Shown here: positions 7,518 through 12,034 of the stretch, one piece after another | How positions within the stretch are numbered: position 1 is the first letter of the stretch | Layout: each line of letters starts with the position of its first letter | Assembly (NCBI GenBank): GCA_030147305.1 | Contig: JASLAE010000154.1 | Span: forward strand, 1 to 12,034 | Origin: Cesiribacter sp. | Lineage (GTDB): Bacteria; Bacteroidota; Bacteroidia; Cytophagales; Cyclobacteriaceae | Reading direction: 5' to 3' | DNA length: 12,034 nt | Translations under genes and position numbers: made by a program | Notes under the pieces: model-generated | Seen by the model: only the letters and a program-made list of their open reading frames with translations | What the model was told of the DNA's origin: nothing | Databases searched by the model: none

Positions 7518-8230
7518 AGATTGCCCTGATCGGATACGGCAAAATGGGACAGGCCATAGAGGCCCTTGCCCTGCAACGCGGACATACCATCAGCCACCGC
7601 ATCAACGATACCAATATCCGGGATCTCACCAGCATTAGTCCGGAAAATACGGATGTTGCCATAGAGTTTACGCATCCGGATGCGGCCTTTGCCAACGTAA
7701 TGCACTGTTTAGCGGCTGGCGTGCCCGTTGTTTGCGGCACTACCGGCTGGCTGGAGCAGAAAGCAAAAGCAGAAGCCTATTGCAGTGAAAATGGCGGGAG
7801 TTTCTTCTGGGCATCTAATTACAGTATTGGTGTAAACCTCTTCATGAAAACCAGCAACTACCTGGCCAGGCTTATGGAGGCGGCACCCCAGTACGATGTG
7901 CAGATGGAAGAAATACACCATGTGCACAAGAAAGACGCTCCCAGCGGAACGGCCATCACCCTGGCAGAGGGTATTCTGCAGGCCCTGAGCAGAAAAAAGA
8001 GCTGGGTAAATGAATTAAACAATAGCCCGGATTCGTTACCGATCATATCTGTTCGGGAAGATGAAGTGCCTGGTACGCATACCATACGCTGGCAGTCGGG
8101 CAACGATCTTCTTGAACTAAGCCATGTTGCCCATAGCCGGGAAGGCTTTGCCGCCGGTGCCCTGCAGGTAGCCGAGTGGCTGCCCGGCAGAAAGGGCATA
8201 TTTGGCATGGACGATTTTCTATCTTTGTAG
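7514..8230 (+). CDS. dapB: 4-hydroxy-tetrahydrodipicolinate reductase
   Basis: A 238-aa DapB. It reduces 4-hydroxy-tetrahydrodipicolinate to tetrahydrodipicolinate with NAD(P)H, in the cytoplasm, on the route to meso-diaminopimelate (peptidoglycan) and lysine. The nucleotide-binding GYGKMG is at 7-12, CGTTGW at 74-79, NYSIGVNLF at 102-110, and the signature EIHHVHKKDAPSGTA at 133-147 carries the catalytic His135 and Lys139 (E. coli H159/K163) with the substrate-binding G145-T146. It is about 35 residues shorter than the E. coli enzyme, which is usual in Bacteroidota. No other lysine-pathway gene is present, so it is separated from the rest of its pathway. The start overlaps the previous stop (ATGA). 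Its last codons contain the candidate -7 element of lepB-1. Confidence 0.97.
   Translation: MKIALIGYGKMGQAIEALALQRGHTISHRINDTNIRDLTSISPENTDVAIEFTHPDAAFANVMHCLAAGVPVVCGTTGWLEQKAKAEAYCSENGGSFFWASNYSIGVNLFMKTSNYLARLMEAAPQYDVQMEEIHHVHKKDAPSGTAITLAEGILQALSRKKSWVNELNNSPDSLPIISVREDEVPGTHTIRWQSGNDLLELSHVAHSREGFAAGALQVAEWLPGRKGIFGMDDFLSL
8220..8227 (+). promoter_or_regulatory. Candidate -7 promoter element of lepB-1 inside the dapB end
   Basis: TATCTTTG is an exact match to TAnnTTTG. It covers the last sense codons of dapB and abuts the stop codon TAG (8228-8230), 34 nt before the lepB-1 ATG. TTTG at 8201-8204 could be the -33 element, but its 15-nt spacing is shorter than the usual 19-21. Because dapB requires Ser-Leu codons here, the match may partly be chance. 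Its distance to the start is like that of lepB-2. Confidence 0.5.
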
Positions 8231-8261
8231 CTGGCCGGAGATTCCGTGCACCCATACACAC

Positions 8262-9371
8262 ATGACAACGACAAAAACCAAAGAAGCAGCAGCTAAACCA
8301 AAGGCTCCCAAGAAGCCTAAATCAAAAACCAAAGAGTGGTTAGATGCCATTGCTTTTGCCGTAATAGCTGCTACCCTCATTCGCTGGTTGCTTCTGGAAG
8401 CCTATACCATTCCAACCGGCTCTATGGAACGCAGCCTGCTGGTGGGTGACTTCCTGTTTGTAAGCAAGATGCACTATGGGGCCCGCACCCCCAAAACGCC
8501 CCTGCAGGTACCCTTAACCCATCAAAAAATATGGGGTACCGATATTCCTTCTTACCTCGACTGGATACAGCTACCCCAGTACCGCCTGCCAGGTTTCAGC
8601 GATGTGGATCGCAACGATGTGGTGGTCTTTAACTTCCCCGGAGAGCTGGAGCATCCCATAGACTTGCGCAGCAACTATATTAAGCGCTGCGTGGGTGTTG
8701 GCGGCGATACACTGCGCATCCGGGAACAGCAGGTGATCGTGAATGGTAAAGCTTTCGACAACCCCGATCAGATGCAGCACAAATACCTGCTGCAGTTCGA
8801 TGGCCAGCCCAACGAACGCTTTATCCGCAAGTACAAGCTCTATGACATCAACAATTATGGCAACGGCTGGTATGCCAGCATGACGGAAGCCATGGCCCAG
8901 GAAGTAAAACAATTGCCTTTTGTAAAAGGTGTAGAGCGTTTGCGTTTCACCGAAGGTGAGAAAGGCCAGGATGTACTGCCTGCCGGCTACGACAAGCTCG
9001 CCTGGAACATAGACAATTTTGGTCCGCTGGTAATTCCTGCCGAGGGTATGACGATAGATCTTTCAGAAGAAAATATCGCCAAGTATTTCAATACCATAAA
9101 GTACTACGAAGGCTATGACCCGGATGATGTGGTCATGGCAGAAGGTAAAATAAGCATCAAAGGGCAGGCTGTAGATACCTACACCTTTCAGCAGGACTAT
9201 TACTTTATGATGGGCGATAACCGCCACGACTCGCTGGACTCCCGGTACTGGGGCTTTGTACCGCAGGACCATATTGTTGGCAAAGCGCTCTTCATCTGGA
9301 TGTCAATGGATTACTACGAGAGTTTCCTGAGCAAAGTCCGCTGGAACAGAATCTTTACCGGCATTGAATAA
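8262..9371 (+). CDS. lepB: Signal peptidase I, first tandem copy
   Basis: A 369-aa type I signal peptidase (S26A family), which cuts signal peptides from exported proteins on the outer face of the inner membrane. A Lys/Pro/Ala-rich cytoplasmic tail (1-24) precedes one membrane segment (about 28-47). The catalytic Ser54 lies in PTGSMERSLLVGDF, Lys141 in SNYIKRCVGVGGDT, and box E GDNRHDSLDSRYWG is at 318-331. Spacing is long: 87 residues from Ser to Lys and 177 from Lys to box E, against about 55 and 127 in E. coli LepB, so the periplasmic part carries extra sequence, as seen in Bacteroidota. The frame is open upstream to a TTG at 8202 within dapB; the ATG at 8262 is chosen because it gives the same length as the second copy and follows the -7 element. 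A terminator stands 22 nt after the stop. Confidence 0.95.
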   Translation: MTTTKTKEAAAKPKAPKKPKSKTKEWLDAIAFAVIAATLIRWLLLEAYTIPTGSMERSLLVGDFLFVSKMHYGARTPKTPLQVPLTHQKIWGTDIPSYLDWIQLPQYRLPGFSDVDRNDVVVFNFPGELEHPIDLRSNYIKRCVGVGGDTLRIREQQVIVNGKAFDNPDQMQHKYLLQFDGQPNERFIRKYKLYDINNYGNGWYASMTEAMAQEVKQLPFVKGVERLRFTEGEKGQDVLPAGYDKLAWNIDNFGPLVIPAEGMTIDLSEENIAKYFNTIKYYEGYDPDDVVMAEGKISIKGQAVDTYTFQQDYYFMMGDNRHDSLDSRYWGFVPQDHIVGKALFIWMSMDYYESFLSKVRWNRIFTGIE

Positions 9372-9393
9372 TCGTTCAAAAAGAAATCCTTAC

Positions 9394-9421
9394 AAGCCGC
9401 TCCTCCCGAGCGGCTTTTTTT
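9394..9421 (+). terminator. Rho-independent terminator between the two lepB genes
   Basis: AAGCCGCTC (9394-9402) pairs perfectly with GAGCGGCTT (9408-9416) around a CTCCC loop and is followed by T residues to 9421. It lies just after lepB-1 and should end the parAB-dapB-lepB-1 transcript, so lepB-2 needs its own promoter. Confidence 0.93.
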
Positions 9422-9492
9422 ATTAAAATTATAAGCCTGCTACGGACAGACAACATTTACACAGGCGGTAAACAGGGTAAAAAACCAGTGAT

Positions 9493-9500
9493 TATCTTTG
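9493..9500 (+). promoter_or_regulatory. Candidate -7 promoter element of lepB-2
   Basis: TATCTTTG, again an exact TAnnTTTG match, lies after the lepB-1 terminator and 30 nt before the ATG at 9531. If transcription starts about 6-8 nt downstream of the element, the ATG at 9513 would have almost no leader, which supports 9531 as the real start. No TTTG -33 element is visible at the normal distance. Confidence 0.6.
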
Positions 9501-9530
9501 TAATAGTGCCTAATGGTCACGTGCGCCTAT

Positions 9531-10640
9531 ATGATCACAAAAATCAAACAAGCCAGAGTTCGCAAAAAGGAAGCAACTCAAAAAACAAAATCAGCAAGCC
9601 GGGAGTGGCTGGATGCGATACTTTTTGCTGTAATAGCTGCAACGATTATCCGCTGGCTCATCTTCACCCCCTATACCATACCCACCGGCTCAATGGAACG
9701 CACATTGCTGGTTGGTGATTTCCTGGTGGTCAGCAAGCTGCATTATGGAGTAGCGACACCTGTCACGCCCCTGCAAATCCCGCTTAGCCACCAGAAAATT
9801 TGGGGCACTGATATTCCCTCCTACCTTGACTGGATACAGCTGCCCCAGTACCGGCTCCCTGCCTTAAGCAAGGTAAAGCGTGGCGATGTGGTGGTCTTTA
9901 ACTATCCTACAGAGCTTGAGCATCCGGTAGACCTTCGCAGCAATTATATTAAACGGGCGGTTGGCCTGCCGGGAGACACGCTAAGCATTCAAAATCAGCA
10001 GGTATTTGTAAATGGCACTGCCGAACCCAAACCTGATGAAATGCAATTCATGTACATGATTAAGCTGGAAGGTGCCCCCAGTGAACGCTTCATCAGACAG
10101 CACAAGCTGTATGATGCCCAACTGTATGGCGATGGTTTGATGGCAAGCCTTACCGCCAGCGCTGCCAAAGAGATTGAAGCACTGGCTTATGTAAAAGGCG
10201 TTGAACGGATAGAGTTCCCGGAAGGTGAAAAAGAAGCTGGCGTGCTGCCGGAAGCTTACCAGGCACTTCCCTGGAACCTGGATAATTTCGGTCCACTGGT
10301 CATACCAGCCCAGGGCATGACCATTTCCCTGACCGAAGAAAACATTGCCTTGTATTTCAACACCATCAAGCATTACGAAGGGCACGATCCCGAAGCAGTG
10401 GTATTACAGAATGGAAAAGTAGTCATCAATGGCCAGCCCATGGAATCCTACACCTTTCAGCAGGACTATTATTTTATGATGGGCGACAACCGCCATAACT
10501 CCCTTGATTCCCGCTACTGGGGCTTTGTACCACACGACCACCTGGTAGGCAAAGCGCTCTTCACCTGGCTGTCGCTGGATCAATATGAAAGCTTTTTCAG
10601 TAAGGTCCGCTGGGAACGCATCTTTAAAGGGATAAAGTAG
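9531..10640 (+). CDS. lepB: Signal peptidase I, second tandem copy
   Basis: A 369-aa type I signal peptidase, paralogue of the gene just upstream. The two align end to end without a gap and share about 250 of 369 residues (hand count, about 68%). All catalytic parts are present: Ser54 in PTGSMERTLLVGDF, Lys141 in SNYIKRAVGLPGDT, and box E GDNRHNSLDSRYWG at 318-331. There is one membrane segment (about 28-47) after a basic tail. Its GLPGDT is the more canonical form, where the first copy has GVGGDT. The copies differ most in the N-terminal tail and at about 160-180 and 200-220, which suggests relaxed constraint or altered preference there. The start at 9531 is preferred over the in-frame ATG at 9513: it makes EWLDAI fall at residues 25-30 in both copies and leaves room for a leader. 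It has its own -7 element and is isolated upstream by a terminator, so it may be expressed independently. Confidence 0.94.
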   Translation: MITKIKQARVRKKEATQKTKSASREWLDAILFAVIAATIIRWLIFTPYTIPTGSMERTLLVGDFLVVSKLHYGVATPVTPLQIPLSHQKIWGTDIPSYLDWIQLPQYRLPALSKVKRGDVVVFNYPTELEHPVDLRSNYIKRAVGLPGDTLSIQNQQVFVNGTAEPKPDEMQFMYMIKLEGAPSERFIRQHKLYDAQLYGDGLMASLTASAAKEIEALAYVKGVERIEFPEGEKEAGVLPEAYQALPWNLDNFGPLVIPAQGMTISLTEENIALYFNTIKHYEGHDPEAVVLQNGKVVINGQPMESYTFQQDYYFMMGDNRHNSLDSRYWGFVPHDHLVGKALFTWLSLDQYESFFSKVRWERIFKGIK

Positions 10641-10650
10641 TAGGTGATAA

Positions 10651-10679
10651 GCCCATAATAATTTGCACTACTTATGGGC
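10651..10679. terminator. Hairpin between convergent lepB-2 and ung, weak terminator candidate
   Basis: GCCCATAA (10651-10658) and TTATGGGC (10672-10679) form a perfect 8-bp inverted repeat with a 13-nt loop, 10 nt past the lepB-2 stop. No T tract follows on either strand. It may help end one or both converging transcripts, or protect the mRNA 3' end, but it is not a canonical intrinsic terminator. Confidence 0.35.
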
Positions 10680-10734
10680 GGCTACCACTACTACAATTTC
10701 CTTCTTATAATTCATTGTACCAGATAAAACCTCA

Positions 10735-11397
10735 TTACCAGTCAATAGGCTCCTTACCCTGCTGCTGCAGGTATTCATTTGCTTTTTTGAAGTGATTATT
10801 ACCAAAAAAGCCGCGGTTGGCAGCAAAGGGTGAAGGGTGCGCTGATTTAAGCACCAAATGCTTATGCTCGTCAATGATGGTACCTTTTTTCTGGGCATAG
10901 GCCCCCCAGAGCATAAAAACCAGGTGTTCTTTTTCCTGAGAAAGCAGCTGTATGACCGTATCGGTAAATTCTTCCCACCCTTTTTTCTGGTGACTACCGG
11001 GCTGGTGCGCCCGCACCGTAAGGGTAGCGTTGAGCAGGAGCACCCCCTGGTCGGCCCAATGTTCCAGGTTACCAGACTTGGGGACAGGCTTGCCAAATTC
11101 ATCGCTGATCTCCTTATAGATATTTTGCAGCGAGGGGGGCGGGGTTACACCGTCAGCCACAGAAAAAGCAAGGCCATTGGCCTGTCCTGGATTGTGGTAG
11201 GGATCCTGCCCCAGAATAACTACCTTTACCTCATCGTAGGAACAGTGGGCAAAGGCATTGAAAATAAGGCCTGGCGGGGGATAAACTTTATGTTCCCCAT
11301 ACTCTTGCCGCACAAAACCAGTTAGCTCCTGGAAGTAGGGTTTTTCAAATTCCTGCGACAACTTTTCTTTCCATGAGGGTGCTATTTTTACATCCAT
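10735..11397 (-). CDS. ung: Uracil-DNA glycosylase, family 1
   Basis: A 220-aa family 1 uracil-DNA glycosylase, which removes uracil from DNA as the first step of base-excision repair. The water-activating motif GQDPYH is at 63-68 with catalytic Asp65, the uracil-recognising Asn123 sits in LLLNATL, and the leucine-loop motif HPSPFAANRGFFG (187-199) has His187. The length matches the family (about 220-230). The ATG at 11397 gives MDVKIAPSWKEKL, a normal N-terminus. The gene is convergent with lepB-2 and divergent from apaG, with 87 bp between the starts. I see no clean TAnnTTTG on its strand in that gap. It appears to be monocistronic. Confidence 0.97.
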   Translation of the reverse strand: MDVKIAPSWKEKLSQEFEKPYFQELTGFVRQEYGEHKVYPPPGLIFNAFAHCSYDEVKVVILGQDPYHNPGQANGLAFSVADGVTPPPSLQNIYKEISDEFGKPVPKSGNLEHWADQGVLLLNATLTVRAHQPGSHQKKGWEEFTDTVIQLLSQEKEHLVFMLWGAYAQKKGTIIDEHKHLVLKSAHPSPFAANRGFFGNNHFKKANEYLQQQGKEPIDW

Positions 11398-11484
11398 GCG
11401 GTAGATTGTTGTATTTTAGATTTTAGCTCAGCTATATCGCTAATTTCTCCGTATATTTAGTTAGTTTAAGTAAAAAGCGCAAGA

Positions 11485-11871
11485 ATGGTTTCGGAAGTTA
11501 CCCAAGGTGTGAAGGTAAGCGTAGAAACCGCCTATCAGCCTGAATATTCAAGCCCTGGGCAAATGCATTACGTCTTCACCTATCGCATCAGTATAGAAAA
11601 TAACAGTCAGCATACCGTGCAACTGCTTCGCAGACAATGGTATATCCACGATGCCAACAACCTTATTCGCGAAGTTGAGGGAGAAGGTGTGGTTGGGCAA
11701 CAGCCTGTGCTGGAGTCGGGCGAGAGCCATGAGTACGTATCGGGTTGCAACCTTAAATCCGGTATGGGCAGAATGTATGGTACCTACCTGATGGAGCGCA
11801 TCCTTGATGGTAAAAAATTTAGGGTAAAAATCCCTGAATTTATCATGATTGCCCCCTTTAAGCTGAATTAA
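11485..11871 (+). CDS. apaG: ApaG-domain protein (DUF525)
   Basis: A 128-aa single-domain ApaG protein with a fibronectin-III-like beta fold. Homologues are linked to Co2+ resistance and Mg2+ efflux, but the biochemical role is not settled. Diagnostic stretches are FTYRISIENNSQHTVQLLRRQW (31-52), the GEGVVG turn (66-71, matching the GxGxxG seen in the family) and the block SGCNLKSGMGRMYGTYLM (86-103). The length is typical for the standalone form. No signal peptide is present, so it should be cytoplasmic. The stop codon TAA shares its last base with the ATG of the next gene, so the two are probably translated together. TATATTTA at 11452-11459 is one mismatch from the -7 consensus and about 25 nt before the ATG; it is the best promoter candidate in the gap to ung. 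Confidence 0.93.
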   Translation: MVSEVTQGVKVSVETAYQPEYSSPGQMHYVFTYRISIENNSQHTVQLLRRQWYIHDANNLIREVEGEGVVGQQPVLESGESHEYVSGCNLKSGMGRMYGTYLMERILDGKKFRVKIPEFIMIAPFKLN

Positions 11872-12034
11872 TGCTCCCGAACCGCTGGCAGCAGAAGTGC
11901 TTTCAGGCAGGTGCCTGGTTAACCTACTGGCTGGATGCTGTAAATGAACATTCTTTACACGCTCCATTTGTTTTCAATCTCTATCGAAAAGTTATTAAGC
12001 CTGCTCCCGAACCGCTGGCTCCCATTGAAGCGCT
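11871..12034 (+). CDS. Probable SAM-dependent methyltransferase, N-terminus only
   Basis: The frame opens at the ATG overlapping the apaG stop and runs off the right edge after 54 codons. Residues 20-43 contain YWLDAVNEHSLHAPFVFNLY, which resembles the N-terminal motif (NEHSLHSPFVF) I associate with a Bacteroidota family of class I SAM-dependent methyltransferases. The SAM-binding motif itself would lie beyond the edge, so the assignment is tentative. After this motif the visible part becomes proline-rich (KPAPEPLAPIEA). The start is taken from the one-base overlap with apaG. Two copies of an 18-bp repeat lie in the visible part and are read in different frames. Confidence 0.55.
   Translation, partial: MLPNRWQQKCFQAGAWLTYWLDAVNEHSLHAPFVFNLYRKVIKPAPEPLAPIEA
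11872..11889 (+). repeat. 18-bp direct repeat, copy 1
   Basis: TGCTCCCGAACCGCTGGC, directly at the start codon of the right-edge gene. It matches copy 2 at 12002-12019 exactly; the two are 130 bp apart, so they are in different codon phases (LPNRW here, APEPLA in copy 2). Confidence 0.85.
12002..12019 (+). repeat. 18-bp direct repeat, copy 2
   Basis: Exact second copy of TGCTCCCGAACCGCTGGC, inside the right-edge gene and read in a different frame from copy 1. I did not notice further copies elsewhere in the window. Confidence 0.85.

Noticed and set aside
8202..8261. Longer LepB-1 starting at a TTG inside dapB
   Set aside because: The extra 20 residues have no counterpart in LepB-2, and the start would lie upstream of the candidate promoter element.
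9513..9530. Longer LepB-2 starting at the ATG at 9513
   Set aside because: It would leave almost no leader after the -7 element and break the exact end-to-end alignment with LepB-1.
10668..11102. 144-codon minus-strand frame overlapping ung
   Set aside because: It is an alternative frame of ung with no recognisable protein; its tail (MNYKKEIVVVVAAHK) outside ung is too short to judge.

Overview
The window looks like chromosomal DNA of a Bacteroidota bacterium, most likely of the Cytophagales type. Three things suggest this. First, several genes lack a Shine-Dalgarno sequence and are instead preceded by exact copies of TATCTTTG, which fits the Bacteroidota -7 promoter consensus TAnnTTTG. Second, the order parA-parB-DUF5683-dapB-lepB is one I associate with this phylum. 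Third, the proteins resemble Bacteroidota versions: a short DapB, very long signal peptidases and a DUF5683 protein. The genus cannot be settled from the sequence. There are no rRNA or tRNA genes, insertion sequences, CRISPR arrays or phage genes, so this is a mostly ordinary housekeeping region.

Layout. Positions 1-62 hold the first codons of a minus-strand gene that runs off the left edge. Positions 63-630 have no recognisable gene, only ORFs under 50 codons. Two minus-strand genes follow: an SLC13-type permease with two internal RCK_C (TrkA-C) domains (631-2424), and an orphan OppA-like substrate-binding lipoprotein (2690-4375) that ends at a strong terminator (2638-2669). A 93-bp divergent intergenic region separates the lipoprotein from a plus-strand cluster: an UPF0173 metallo-beta-lactamase-fold hydrolase, parA, parB, a DUF5683 membrane protein and dapB. 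These five are packed with a 16-bp gap, a 1-bp gap, a 1-bp overlap and a 4-bp overlap, so they are probably one operon. Two tandem lepB genes follow (8262-9371 and 9531-10640). Each has its own candidate promoter, and a terminator lies between them. Convergent to lepB-2 is ung (minus strand). Divergent from ung are apaG and the first 54 codons of a probable SAM-dependent methyltransferase that runs off the right edge.

How the genes relate. parA/parB handle chromosome segregation, dapB makes diaminopimelate and lysine precursors for the cell wall, and lepB removes signal peptides at the inner membrane. The UPF0173 and DUF5683 proteins have no assigned role, but their tight packing with growth genes suggests co-expression with chromosome and envelope functions. 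The most interesting points are the gap-free lepB duplication (both 369 aa, about 68% identical by hand count), the identical -7 octamers, the lepB promoter element that overlaps the dapB stop codon, the translationally coupled DUF5683 protein, and an 18-bp repeat at the right edge read in two different frames. I did not find convincing evidence of a wholly new system.
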